Below, piece by piece: positions 15,906 to 23,541 of a stretch of DNA of 39,996 bases. The translations under genes were made by a program, and so were the position numbers. Each line of letters opens with the position of its first letter. Position 1 is the stretch's first letter. Source of the stretch: Anaerolineales bacterium (lineage in GTDB: Bacteria > Chloroflexota > Anaerolineae > Anaerolineales > UBA11657). The stretch covers positions 21,409 through 61,404 of the forward strand of contig JAKUPR010000002.1 in the NCBI GenBank assembly GCA_022450585.1, written 5' to 3'. The notes under the pieces are model-generated. The model saw nothing but the letters and a program-made list of their open reading frames with translations, was not told where the DNA came from and made no database searches.

Positions 15906-16367
15906 CTAGTTAGTTATCCCTGCGGTTTCAGGGTCCTCTTCAATTCGAATGATCTGTTCGATAAATTGTGTTCGGTCATCTGATAGTATCCATGAGCGTG
16001 CGTCTCCTGCTCCTTTGGCGTGCACTGAAACAATCAGGTATGAGTACCATGGTAATGCGTGCTCTCGATCATATTCTGAGGGACGTGATGGGTGATCTGG
16101 ATGCGAATGAAAGACACCAATCACTTCGATGGAATTCTTCTCGGCTACATCCTCTCCAATCAACATATCCGCTGCGGTCAATAGGTAACGATTATGCTGC
16201 TCATCAGGTGAGAATCTATTCGGAAACGTCATTATCTTACTTACAAGTCGCTGGTGTCCGTTGAAGCGTCCTAGAAGAAGCCCCGCACCTTCTTTAGGAA
16301 AGACTGTCTCCAGATGTGTGACGATTTGCGCATAGATTGAACTAGACATCTGCAGAGTGATCTTCAT
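15906..16367 (-). CDS. mec: Mec-like JAMM/MPN+ metalloprotease
   Basis: Zinc peptidase of the JAB1/MPN+ family. In mycobacteria Mec releases newly made cysteine from the CysO C-terminus. The metal site is EVIGVFHSHPDHPSRPSEYD: His-x-His, Pro, then Ser and Asp in the standard JAMM spacing. The upstream catalytic Glu is in FPKEGAGLLLG. From the ATG at 16367 (MKITLQMSSSIYAQIV) the protein is 153 aa, and GGGAG-like purine bases lie just upstream. This start lies within the last codons of cysM, so the genes overlap by 26 bases. A longer frame starting at 16433 is unlikely. Here it may also trim the two extra residues of the CysO precursor. Confidence 0.88.
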   Translation of the reverse strand: MKITLQMSSSIYAQIVTHLETVFPKEGAGLLLGRFNGHQRLVSKIMTFPNRFSPDEQHNRYLLTAADMLIGEDVAEKNSIEVIGVFHSHPDHPSRPSEYDREHALPWYSYLIVSVHAKGAGDARSWILSDDRTQFIEQIIRIEEDPETAGITN

Positions 16368-17322
16368 AGTCTCCCTCTTCCCAGAATCTGTCGGAGAGGT
16401 ATTTGTACCCACTGTCTGGAAAAATGGTAACAATCACTCCCTCGGTTAGGTGTTGCGCAAATTCAACTGCTGCATATGCCGCTGCTCCGGATGAAATTCC
16501 CGCTAGCAACCCCTCTTCCCGTGCTAGTCTCCGAGTCATGTCCAAGGCTTCCTCTGTGCCGATTGGCAAGTGCTCATCAGGTAGATTATCATCGTAGAAT
16601 CCTGGCACTATGGCAGATTTCATGTGTTTCAAACCTTCAATTCCGTGAAACGGTGCCTCTGGTTGTAAGGCTATTAGTTTTACGTCTGTGTCGCGCTCTT
16701 TCAATAAACGTCCGGCACCTGTCATGGTGCCGCTAGTACCAAGACCGCATAAGAAATGAGTGATGCGATTCTGAGTCTGACTGACAATTTCAGGTCCAGT
16801 AGTGTGATAGTGAGCATGCCAATTGGCAGGGTTGTTGTACTGATCTGCGTAATAGTACTTAGGGTTGGAAGAGGCCATCTTGCGAGCCTCCATAATGGCT
16901 CCGTCTGAGCCTTCCATTTCATCGGTCAGAATCAGATCTGCACCAAGAACTCGTAATGTATTGATGCGTTCGGGGCTAGCGTTGGCAGGTATACATAGGG
17001 TAACTTTATAACCTCGGGCAGCCGCGAAGGTAGCGTAGGAGATGCCCATGTTGCCAGAGGTAGCGTCTAGCAAAGTCATACCAGGAGTAATCTGGCCTGC
17101 ATTTTCAGCCTCTCGTATAATGAATAGGGCTGAGCGGTCTTTTACGGATCCACCTGGGTTGGTCCATTCAGTCTTGGCGTAAACTTGTACAGATTTTGGT
17201 AAACCTCTAGTGACGTGTCGTAGTCGTACCAGTGGAGTATCTCCTACTGACGCCTCAAGAGAACGTGCGGCTGGTATGTGAACCGGATGGTATGCTGGTG
17301 ACGAAATTGTTGTCGTCTTCAT
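16342..17322 (-). CDS. cysM: CysM-like cysteine synthase (CysO-dependent)
   Basis: PLP enzyme of the beta-family that forms cysteine from an activated serine. Motifs are SVGDTPLVRL, the PLP lysine in NPGGSVKDRSALF, the substrate loop SGNMGIS, the phosphate-binding GLGTSGTMTG, and GISSGAAAY near the C-terminus. About 326 aa from the ATG at 17322 (MKTTTISSP). A TTG twelve codons upstream is open but lacks family-like sequence. Linkage to mec, cysO and moeZ indicates the protein-thiocarboxylate pathway in which O-phosphoserine is the acceptor and CysO-COSH the sulfur donor, as in Mycobacterium CysM. Substrate choice is inferred from context. A long structured leader and strong promoter precede it. 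Confidence 0.92.
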   Translation of the reverse strand: MKTTTISSPAYHPVHIPAARSLEASVGDTPLVRLRHVTRGLPKSVQVYAKTEWTNPGGSVKDRSALFIIREAENAGQITPGMTLLDATSGNMGISYATFAAARGYKVTLCIPANASPERINTLRVLGADLILTDEMEGSDGAIMEARKMASSNPKYYYADQYNNPANWHAHYHTTGPEIVSQTQNRITHFLCGLGTSGTMTGAGRLLKERDTDVKLIALQPEAPFHGIEGLKHMKSAIVPGFYDDNLPDEHLPIGTEEALDMTRRLAREEGLLAGISSGAAAYAAVEFAQHLTEGVIVTIFPDSGYKYLSDRFWEEGDYEDHSADV

Positions 17323-17355
17323 GACACTACGTTGATGCTCCACGGACAATATCTG

Positions 17356-17571
17356 CAAAACAAAAAGCCAGACGCTTCTGATGAAAAGGGGGCGGAAATA
17401 ATAACCGCTCGATCCGCAGCCCGCTATTCTCCGTCTGGCCTACGCGGGCAGCCAAGTGGCTGCCTGCTAGTTTATCGGGATATTTACTGCGAGCGGCGGG
17501 TTAGCGCCCCCGCTCGGTACACATGCAAGCCAATTGATTCACCATAGGATCACTAATTGCTTTTATCCTAG
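17356..17571 (-). ncRNA. structured leader or small RNA upstream of cysM
   Basis: A region of about 215 nt lies between a strong promoter and cysM and contains four stems on the minus strand. The first is TAGGAT/ATCCTA near the 5' end (17570-17545 region). Next is CGAGCGG/CCGCTCG with an inner GGG/CCC (17516-17490). GGCAGCC-ACTT-GGCTGCC follows (17464-17447). Last is the 8-bp GCCAGACG/CGTCTGGC (17439-17432 with 17374-17367), which encloses about 57 nt and is followed directly by TTTTTGTTTT. That final element looks like an intrinsic terminator or attenuator ending some 35-45 bases before the cysM ATG. I could not match it to T-box, SAM, 6S, SRP or tmRNA consensus features, so the class is unknown. 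Confidence 0.55.
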
Positions 17572-17577
17572 GGTGCT

Positions 17578-17605
17578 ATTATATGGGTGAGTCGGTGAAT
17601 GTCAA
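17578..17605 (-). promoter_or_regulatory. consensus sigma70 promoter for the cysM operon/leader RNA
   Basis: On the minus strand a perfect TTGACA (17605-17600), 16-base spacer and a perfect TATAAT (17583-17578) predict transcription from about 17571. This leaves some 250 bases of untranslated leader before cysM. Confidence 0.8.
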
Positions 17606-17705
17606 CTTGCCTGTAACTTGCTATGGGTGCCATTATGCGGCATTGTTCTTGCGACGGATGCCCGTACTAATTGTCCGGTAAGTTTGCCCGGGAGCGGTTT
17701 ATTCC

Positions 17706-18488
17706 ATGAATAAAAAGCGTGAGCCGGAAACAAACGTAGGTATAGCGCAGGGTTTTCGCGATGTTGTAAGACATCTGAGCGTCGTATTAATGGCAGGTGT
17801 TGCCATAGCCACGGCGTTCACTTTGTGGACGCCTGCTTCAGTATTGCCTCGTAGCGCTACGGGTGCAATTGCGCGTGCGATGGCGACGCGGGTTGGGCGC
17901 AATACTACTCCTCTGCCACCAACTGCTACGCCGATTCCACGCGAACGTATTGGTATTGTGTCTGGGCATAGCGAAAACGACTCAGGAGCGGTATGTCCAG
18001 ATGGGTTGACCGAGGTGGAGATTAACCAAAATGTGTCCGAACTGGTACAGGCGCAGCTTGAACAGGCCGGATTTGACACTGACATTCTAAGTGAGTTTGA
18101 CGATAGATTAGAAGGCTACAGAGCGAGTGCCCTCGTGTCCATCCATGCTGATTCTTGTGATTATATCAATGAAGAAGCTACTGGTTTTAAGGTGTCTGGA
18201 TCATTGGAGACGCGCGTTCCTGCTGAATCTGATAGGCTTTCCAGCTGTCTGATAGATCGTTACTCGCGGGTCACCGGCCTCAAATTCCACGCTGGTAGTA
18301 TTACGTATGATATGCAGTATTATCATGCTTATCGAGAGATTGCTCCACAAACACCTGCTGCAATAATTGAAGTTGGTTTTATGAATCTAGACCGTGATAT
18401 TCTTGTCAATCATGCGGATGTGGTCGCGGAGGGAGTGGTCAAAGGCATCCTGTGTTACGTAAGAAATGAGGATCTGGGAATCGAATGA
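17706..18488 (+). CDS. N-acetylmuramoyl-L-alanine amidase (Amidase_3)
   Basis: Zinc amidase that cleaves the MurNAc-L-Ala bond of peptidoglycan. Residues ~24-45 are a hydrophobic signal or anchor segment followed by a Pro/Thr-rich linker (TTPLPPTATPIPRE). The catalytic domain starts IGIVSGHSENDSGAV, giving the first zinc His, and TEVEINQNV gives the zinc Glu. SIHADSCDY supplies the second His. PAAIIEVGFMN ends in the catalytic Glu. About 260 aa; one-domain secreted form without a cell-wall-binding repeat. The ATG at 17706 has GGGAG upstream with loose spacing. Presence of an active amidase implies a peptidoglycan-type wall or a remodelling or defence role. Confidence 0.9.
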   Translation: MNKKREPETNVGIAQGFRDVVRHLSVVLMAGVAIATAFTLWTPASVLPRSATGAIARAMATRVGRNTTPLPPTATPIPRERIGIVSGHSENDSGAVCPDGLTEVEINQNVSELVQAQLEQAGFDTDILSEFDDRLEGYRASALVSIHADSCDYINEEATGFKVSGSLETRVPAESDRLSSCLIDRYSRVTGLKFHAGSITYDMQYYHAYREIAPQTPAAIIEVGFMNLDRDILVNHADVVAEGVVKGILCYVRNEDLGIE

Positions 18489-18530
18489 CTTAGCGGCAAA
18501 GGAATTTCTTGTGTGTACAGGCAGGGATTG

Positions 18531-18539
18531 TGCTAAAAT
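18531..18539 (+). promoter_or_regulatory. extended -10 promoter for the ssnA/F420 operon
   Basis: TGCTAAAAT is an extended -10 with one mismatch from TATAAT; a weak TTGTGT lies about 19 bases upstream. Start would be near 18545, immediately before the predicted leader stem. Confidence 0.5.
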
Positions 18540-18544
18540 CATTG

Positions 18545-18681
18545 AAGGTCGCGGTCTCCAGTCGGCGAAAGTCAGGGCAGCCGGCGGTGGGCCCCCCGTT
18601 CATCGAAAAGTGCTGGCGACCATCCGAAAAATGATGTCATTGAATTATATCGTACTGGTTGACTGAGAACTGGAGAAACAT
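18545..18681 (+). promoter_or_regulatory. candidate riboswitch-like leader of the ssnA/F420 operon
   Basis: The transcript would begin next to GGTCGC (18547-18552), which pairs perfectly with GCGACC (18616-18621) to close a compact domain of about 75 nt. CAG/CTG extends this stem, and TCGGC/GCCGG forms an internal hairpin (about 18562-18585). Inside the domain TCTCCAGT (18555-18562) is exactly complementary over eight bases to ACTGGAGA (18669-18676), the Shine-Dalgarno region of the TTG-started ssnA. This permits two exclusive states, folded domain or sequestered ribosome site. I recognise no known riboswitch consensus. The ligand is unknown; F420 intermediates or a purine would fit the downstream genes. 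Confidence 0.5.
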
Positions 18682-20034
18682 TTGTTGTTAATCACCAATG
18701 GAAAACTGGTGACGTGGGGCCCGGATGCTCGTATCATCTATGACGGTGCGCTACTAATTGAGCGCGGCCGCATTACAGAAATTGGTCCTACCTCCGAGTT
18801 ACTGGGAAAGCATCCTGGTTGCGAGATTATTGACGCCGGCGGGATGTTGGTGATGCCCGGTAATATTTGCGCACACACTCATTTTTACGGAGCGTTCGCG
18901 CGCGGCATTAACATTCCTGGTGAACCAGCACGCAACTTTCCAGAGATTCTGCGACGTCTATGGTGGCAATTGGACCGTGTACTTACCTATGAAGATCTGC
19001 GATATTCTGCGCTGGTATGCCTTTCGGATGCTATCAAGCACGGAACCACTACTTTGATTGATCACAATGCAAGCCCTAACGCAGTTTCCGGATCCTTGGA
19101 TGTACTTGCGGCTGCAGTGCAACAGGCTGGTTTGAGAGCTGTTTTGTGCTACGAGGTTTCTGATAGGGGGGGTGCAAATGGTGTGCAAGCAGGCATTGCC
19201 GAGAACGTACGATTCATCCGGAGTACGCGTGCTGGTGAGTGGGGTGAGCGGATAGGTGCTACCTTTGGTCTTCATGCTTCCCTCTCGCTTTCAGACGATA
19301 CCCTGCAAGCTTGTACTGATGCTGTTCCTGATGGTGTGGGTTTTCACGTCCACGTTGGTGAGCATGAGTTTGACCAACAAGACTCTTTGGATAAATCCGG
19401 TATGCGTGTGGTTGAGCGTCTGCACCGCTTTGGTGTTCTGGGTTCAAGTACTATTGCTGCTCATTGTGTCCATATCGACTCCAATGAACTTGACTTGTTA
19501 GCTGAAACAGATACCTGGGTGGCTCATCAGCCACGTTCCAACATGAACAACGCTGTGGGTGTCGCTGATGTGGAGGGGTTACTGAGAAAAGGTGTTAGCG
19601 TCGCCCTCGGTAATGATGGATTCTCGAACAACATGTGGGCAGAGTGGAAAACCGCGTATCTGCTCCACAAAGTTTGGAGACGTGATCCGCGCCGCGTAGA
19701 TGGTACTGCCATAATCGACATGGCAGTGCTTCATAGCGCCTCCCTAGCCAATCAATTCTTCCCGGATGCACCACTTGGGGTACTTGCTGTAGGCTCTCAG
19801 GCTGATATTATCTTGGTAGACTATCACCCTACTACTCCTATGACATCCTCTAATCTTCCGTGGCACATTCTTTTCGGGTTTGAGGCTGGTATGGTAGATA
19901 CCACATTATGTGCTGGTGAAGTGTTGATGCGTAACCGCAAACTACTTACGTTGGACGAAGCTGAAATTACTGCCCGTAGTCGTGAACTGGCGGCTGGTGT
20001 ATGGCAACGTTTTGCGAATTCAAACATAGGTTGA
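18682..20034 (+). CDS. ssnA: SsnA-family amidohydrolase (putative aminohydrolase)
   Basis: Metal-dependent hydrolase/deaminase with an alpha/beta barrel, 450 aa. Metal ligands are visible: HTH in NICAHTHFYGAF, His in FHVHVGEH, His in AHCVHID, and the catalytic Asp in ALGNDGFSNNMW. The blocks ARGINIPGEPARNFPEIL, KHGTTTLIDHNASPN and LCYEVSDRGG are distinctive of SsnA, which in other bacteria is linked to purine or selenium-related catabolic clusters; its exact substrate is not settled. The start is TTG with GGAGA a few bases upstream. It leads a plus-strand run into npdG with a 3-base gap, so it shares a transcript with the F420 genes, an unusual association. Confidence 0.8.
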   Translation: MLLITNGKLVTWGPDARIIYDGALLIERGRITEIGPTSELLGKHPGCEIIDAGGMLVMPGNICAHTHFYGAFARGINIPGEPARNFPEILRRLWWQLDRVLTYEDLRYSALVCLSDAIKHGTTTLIDHNASPNAVSGSLDVLAAAVQQAGLRAVLCYEVSDRGGANGVQAGIAENVRFIRSTRAGEWGERIGATFGLHASLSLSDDTLQACTDAVPDGVGFHVHVGEHEFDQQDSLDKSGMRVVERLHRFGVLGSSTIAAHCVHIDSNELDLLAETDTWVAHQPRSNMNNAVGVADVEGLLRKGVSVALGNDGFSNNMWAEWKTAYLLHKVWRRDPRRVDGTAIIDMAVLHSASLANQFFPDAPLGVLAVGSQADIILVDYHPTTPMTSSNLPWHILFGFEAGMVDTTLCAGEVLMRNRKLLTLDEAEITARSRELAAGVWQRFANSNIG

Positions 20035-20037
20035 AAT

Positions 20038-20727
20038 ATGGTGGGTACAGAGAATAATCCGACCATCGCTATTATTGGCGGTACTGGTGCCGAGGGGCGC
20101 GGTTTAGGATTCCTGTGGGCGCAGGCTGGTTATTCTATTATTCTGGGCTCGCGCTCAGTCTCCAAGGCTATTGCCAGAGCTTCTGATTTGAATGCCCGTA
20201 TAGACGAGGGAAAGCCATCTCTTCGGGGAATGGACAACCTTGCTGCTGTACAGTCATGCGAGGTGTCGATTCTCACAGTTCCGTACCAAGCACACAAGTC
20301 CACGTTGTTGGAGTTGAGAGATGGGCTCCAGGGAAAGATACTAGTAGATGTGACTGTGCCACTTATCCCGCCGGAGGTTGATCGAGTACAGTTACCCGTA
20401 GGGCTGGCAGCCTCCCTAGAGGCACAAGAAATTCTGGGATCTGGAGTAAGGGTTGTTGCTGCCTTCCAGAATGTTTCTGCTGAGCATATGAATGTGGATG
20501 GCTCTGTGATTGACTGCGATGTACTGGTGTGCGGTGATGATTCAGGAGCTCGGTCTGAAGTAATCCGTTTGGTGCAAGCGATTGGGATGTCGGGTCTGCA
20601 TGCTGGTCCTCTAGCAAATGCGGTGGCGATTGAATCTCTTACCCCCGTGCTTATTGGAATGAACAAACGTTATGGCGTAAAAAACGCGGGTATACGCGTG
20701 ACCGGCATTCCGCGATCGGATGAATGA
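20038..20727 (+). CDS. npdG: NADPH:coenzyme F420 oxidoreductase
   Basis: Exchanges hydride between NADP(H) and F420, linking the F420 pool to central metabolism. The N-terminal Rossmann motif is IAIIGGTGAEGRGLGFLWA and the NADP-specificity loop is ILGSRS. Later conserved blocks are VPYQAHKSTL, VDVTVPLIPP, VVAAFQNVSAEHM and VCGDDSGARSEV, ending with LANAVAIESLTPVLIGMNKRY. About 229 aa, standard for Fno/NpdG. Its position in front of cofE supports the assignment. The ATG at 20038 follows the ssnA stop almost directly. Confidence 0.95.
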   Translation: MVGTENNPTIAIIGGTGAEGRGLGFLWAQAGYSIILGSRSVSKAIARASDLNARIDEGKPSLRGMDNLAAVQSCEVSILTVPYQAHKSTLLELRDGLQGKILVDVTVPLIPPEVDRVQLPVGLAASLEAQEILGSGVRVVAAFQNVSAEHMNVDGSVIDCDVLVCGDDSGARSEVIRLVQAIGMSGLHAGPLANAVAIESLTPVLIGMNKRYGVKNAGIRVTGIPRSDE

Positions 20728-20780
20728 GATTGTGTCGTGACGTGTGTTGACATATCCGCGCAAAAGCCGTCAATTGGAGC

Positions 20781-21554
20781 ATGAAGTCATCTACACAGAT
20801 TACCCTGACTGCCTTGGTAGACATCCCATTGGTGCGTCTAGGCGACAATCTAGTAGACATAATTGAGCACTCCCTGCGGCAGAGTGACATCTTGCTGTAT
20901 GAGGGCGATGTCCTTGTCATTGCGCATAAAATTGTCTCTAAGGTGGAAGGGCGTTATGTTGACCTGTGTCAGATTCAGCCAACACAGCGTGCTTGTACCC
21001 TTGCCATTGAAGTTGAGAAAGATCCTCGTCTAGTTGAAGTGATTCTTTCGGAATCTAGCGAAGTTGTGCGTTACAGGCCGGGGGTTCTAGTGGTGGCGCA
21101 TAGGCTTGGGTTTGTTCTTGCCAATGCGGGCGTGGATAGCTCCAATGTGGATCAGGAGTCAGGTAGCGAGCAGGTACTACTGCTTCCGAAGGATCCGGAT
21201 GGTACTTGTGCTGAGATTCGCCAACAGTTGAAAGAAAATTCTGGATCTGAAGTCGGAGTCATCATTAACGACAGCCATGGGAGGGCTTGGCGGAATGGCA
21301 CGGTTGGGGTGGCCCTGGGGGTGGCGGGAGTTCCAGCATTGCTAGACTTGCGTGGCGAGCCTGATCTTTATGACGAGCGGCTGGAGGTTACTCAAGTTGG
21401 GCTTGCCGATGAACTTGCGGCTGCGGCTTCGATTCTTATGGGTCAGGGGAATGAGGGGCAACCGATTGTGCATATTCGGGGTCTACCTTATCCTTTGCGT
21501 GCAGGCATTGCCACCGATTTGTTGCGTTCGAAGAGAGAGGATTTATTTCGATAA
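20781..21554 (+). CDS. cofE: coenzyme F420-0:L-glutamate ligase
   Basis: Adds glutamate residues to F420-0 with GTP. The 257-aa protein starts ITLTALVDIPLVRLGDNL, then GDVLVIAHKIVSKVEGR. It carries VGVIINDSHGRAWRNGTVGVALGVAG, the most conserved block, containing acidic metal and nucleotide ligands, and ends near IRGLPYPLRAG. It is the stand-alone archaeal-type CofE length, without the fused nitroreductase domain of mycobacterial FbiB; that domain is encoded separately at 21974. A 53-base gap from npdG includes a possible GGAG site unusually close to the ATG. Confidence 0.95.
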   Translation: MKSSTQITLTALVDIPLVRLGDNLVDIIEHSLRQSDILLYEGDVLVIAHKIVSKVEGRYVDLCQIQPTQRACTLAIEVEKDPRLVEVILSESSEVVRYRPGVLVVAHRLGFVLANAGVDSSNVDQESGSEQVLLLPKDPDGTCAEIRQQLKENSGSEVGVIINDSHGRAWRNGTVGVALGVAGVPALLDLRGEPDLYDERLEVTQVGLADELAAAASILMGQGNEGQPIVHIRGLPYPLRAGIATDLLRSKREDLFR

Positions 21555-21573
21555 CTGTGAGGAATGATGAATA

Positions 21574-21972
21574 ATGAATAATACTATACCCGAAGAATAC
21601 TTAGATCTGCTAGCGTGGGAGAAAAAGGCTTTCGCTCACCTTGCAATTGTTCTCCGTGATGGTGCTCCGCACGTTACTCCAGTTTGGTTTGATTATGATG
21701 GGGAATACGTGATTGTTAATAGCGCCCTTGGCAGGGTAAAGGACAAGGTGTTGCGACGCAGTGGCATTGCGGCGCTCGCGATATCCGATCCGGATGATCC
21801 TTATCGATACATTCAGATACGCGGTAAGGTGGTTGAGGTTACAGAGCAGGGTGCTCGTGAGATGATAGATTATCTTTCAAAGAAGTATACGGGAAAATCC
21901 TATCAATGGTACAAAGGTGAAACTCGTGTGACTTATAGAATGCTGCCGCAATTAGTATCCGGAATGGGTTGA
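21574..21972 (+). CDS. PPOX-class F420-dependent oxidoreductase
   Basis: Split beta-barrel flavin/deazaflavin-binding protein of 132 aa. AHLAIVLRDGAPHVTPVWFDYDGEYVIVNS is the typical first half, and KDKVLRRSGIAALAISDPDDPYRYIQIRGKV the cofactor-facing middle. The C-terminal YLSKKYTGKSYQWY segment occurs in the F420-using branch of the family (Rv1155-like). The reduced substrate is unknown. It lies 19 bases after cofE and one base before the next start, so it is firmly in the F420 operon. Confidence 0.88.
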   Translation: MNNTIPEEYLDLLAWEKKAFAHLAIVLRDGAPHVTPVWFDYDGEYVIVNSALGRVKDKVLRRSGIAALAISDPDDPYRYIQIRGKVVEVTEQGAREMIDYLSKKYTGKSYQWYKGETRVTYRMLPQLVSGMG

Positions 21973-21973
21973 T

Positions 21974-22582
21974 GTGCGTGTAACAGATTTGTTGCCAGTT
22001 ATTCAGCAGCGTCGCTCTATTCGTCGATATACTGCTGAGCCCGTGCCGCGCGATGTACTGCAAAAATTGCTCGATGCTGCTATTTGGGCTCCTTCTGCTC
22101 ACAATCGCCAGCCGTGGAGACTTGCAGTTGTGCAAGATGTTGTGCAAAAAGAAGGACTAGCGATTGCTATGGGGGAGCGATTGCGAGTGGACAGATTGGA
22201 GTCTGGTGACTCAGAAGACTTAGTCTTACAAGATGTGGAGCGCTCTCGTCAGTTCTTGACAAAGGCTCCGGTGCTCTTGCTGTTTTGCATGTCTATGTTG
22301 GACATGGATGAATATCCGGATGTCCGTCGAGGACAGGCTGAACGAATGATGGCTGTTCATAGCGTTGCACTAGCTGCTCAAAATCTCTTGCTTGCTGCAC
22401 ATGCTTCGGGGTTGGGTGCTTGCTGGCGTTGTGCGCCACTGTTCTGCCCTGATACGGTTCGTGAAACAATGAAACTTCCGACTGATTGGGAACCGCAGGC
22501 ATTGATCACCTTAGGTTATCCTGCCGAGGATGGTAAGCCGGCCTATCGCCGACCACTTACGGAGGTGGTGCTATGGTTTTAG
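21974..22582 (+). CDS. nitroreductase-fold protein, probable dehydro-F420-0 reductase
   Basis: FMN-dependent nitroreductase-family protein of 202 aa. It starts LLPVIQQRRSIRRYTAEPVP, with the Arg-rich FMN-binding loop, continues APSAHNRQPWRLAVV, and has AAQNLLLAAHASGLGACWRCAP in the second half. It resembles the C-terminal domain of mycobacterial FbiB, which reduces dehydro-F420-0 to F420-0. Placement between a PPOX gene and cofD, with a 10-base overlap into cofD, strongly supports a stand-alone version of that enzyme. This in turn implies the bacterial route that starts from phosphoenolpyruvate. Start GTG at 21974. A generic nitroreductase role remains possible. Confidence 0.82.
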   Translation: MRVTDLLPVIQQRRSIRRYTAEPVPRDVLQKLLDAAIWAPSAHNRQPWRLAVVQDVVQKEGLAIAMGERLRVDRLESGDSEDLVLQDVERSRQFLTKAPVLLLFCMSMLDMDEYPDVRRGQAERMMAVHSVALAAQNLLLAAHASGLGACWRCAPLFCPDTVRETMKLPTDWEPQALITLGYPAEDGKPAYRRPLTEVVLWF

Positions 22583-23541
22583 GATCTGTGGTGGCTCTCG
22601 CTGGCGGAGTGGGTGGTGCAAAAATGGCCCAGGGTCTTGCCGACGTCCTTGGACCTGACAGGCTTACTGTAGTGGTAAACACTGCCGATGATTTTGAGCA
22701 TCTTGGTATGCATATCTCTCCGGATTTAGACACAGTTATGTATACAATGGCTGGATTGCAGAATGAGGAAGCCGGTTGGGGTTTGTCTGAGGAGAGCTGG
22801 GGTTTCCTGGATATGTTGGACACATTGGGTGGCGAGACATGGTTTCGGTTAGGTGACCGTGATATGGCCACGCACGTGGAACGCACTCGCCGGTTGCGAG
22901 CAGGAGAAAATCTGAGCAGTGTCACAGAGGATTTCTGTGCTAGATTGGGAGTGGCAGCGCGTATACTACCGATGACTGATGACCCTGTCCGCACAATTGT
23001 AGTGACGGACAACGGCCGGATCCCGTTCCAGGATTACTTCGTTCGTCAGAAGTGTCGGCCAGTAGTGTCAGGATTCGAATTCAAGGGTGTGGATTTTGCT
23101 GAGCTTAATCCGCATGTGGTTGCTGCCTTCCAGGCTTCAGATTTAATCGCAGTGGTGATTTGTCCCTCCAATCCTTACGTCAGCATAGCGCCAATTCTGG
23201 AGGTGGCGGGCTCTCTAGACAGTCTTTACGCTGTCTCTGCTCCAGTAATTGCTGTCTCCCCAATCGTTGGCGGTTCGGCGCTAAAGGGGCCGGCAGCCAA
23301 GATGATTAGCGAGCTCGGCGACAAGCCGTCTGCGGAAGCCGTGGCTGCCCATTATGAATTCTTGGCGGATGGATTTGTGCTCGATCAGATAGATTGTGCT
23401 GAGGCAGAGGCCATACGCGCGCGTGGATTACGCGTATGGGTGACCAATACGGTGATGAACACGCATGCGGACAAGGCGCGTCTAGCGGCTGAAATCATGG
23501 CTTTCGCTGAGGAATTCTCAGGTGTGCGAGCATCTGTGTGA
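22573..23541 (+). CDS. cofD: 2-phospho-L-lactate (or enolpyruvyl) transferase
   Basis: Transfers the phospholactyl or phosphoenolpyruvyl group from its GDP adduct to the deazaflavin Fo, forming F420-0 or dehydro-F420-0. The N-terminal block VVALAGGVGGAKMAQGLA binds the nucleotide adduct. NTADDFEHLGMHISPDLDTVMY is the family signature, followed by WFRLGDRDMATHVERT, ICPSNPYVSIAPIL and VIAVSPIVGGSALKGPA. About 322 aa, normal. It overlaps both neighbours by a few bases, a translationally coupled arrangement. Confidence 0.96.
   Translation: MVLGSVVALAGGVGGAKMAQGLADVLGPDRLTVVVNTADDFEHLGMHISPDLDTVMYTMAGLQNEEAGWGLSEESWGFLDMLDTLGGETWFRLGDRDMATHVERTRRLRAGENLSSVTEDFCARLGVAARILPMTDDPVRTIVVTDNGRIPFQDYFVRQKCRPVVSGFEFKGVDFAELNPHVVAAFQASDLIAVVICPSNPYVSIAPILEVAGSLDSLYAVSAPVIAVSPIVGGSALKGPAAKMISELGDKPSAEAVAAHYEFLADGFVLDQIDCAEAEAIRARGLRVWVTNTVMNTHADKARLAAEIMAFAEEFSGVRASV

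Noticed and set aside
17378-17398. Hammerhead-ribozyme-like CTGATGA...GAAA on the plus strand
   Set aside because: The bases between the two core boxes cannot form stem II, and flanking stems I and III are not in the required places.
17323-17571. T-box or SAM riboswitch upstream of cysM
   Set aside because: No T-box antiterminator sequence and no SAM-class core could be found; left as unclassified.
18466-18666. 66-codon plus-strand frame over the ssnA leader
   Set aside because: It starts inside the amidase gene in another frame, has no family resemblance, and covers the structured leader.
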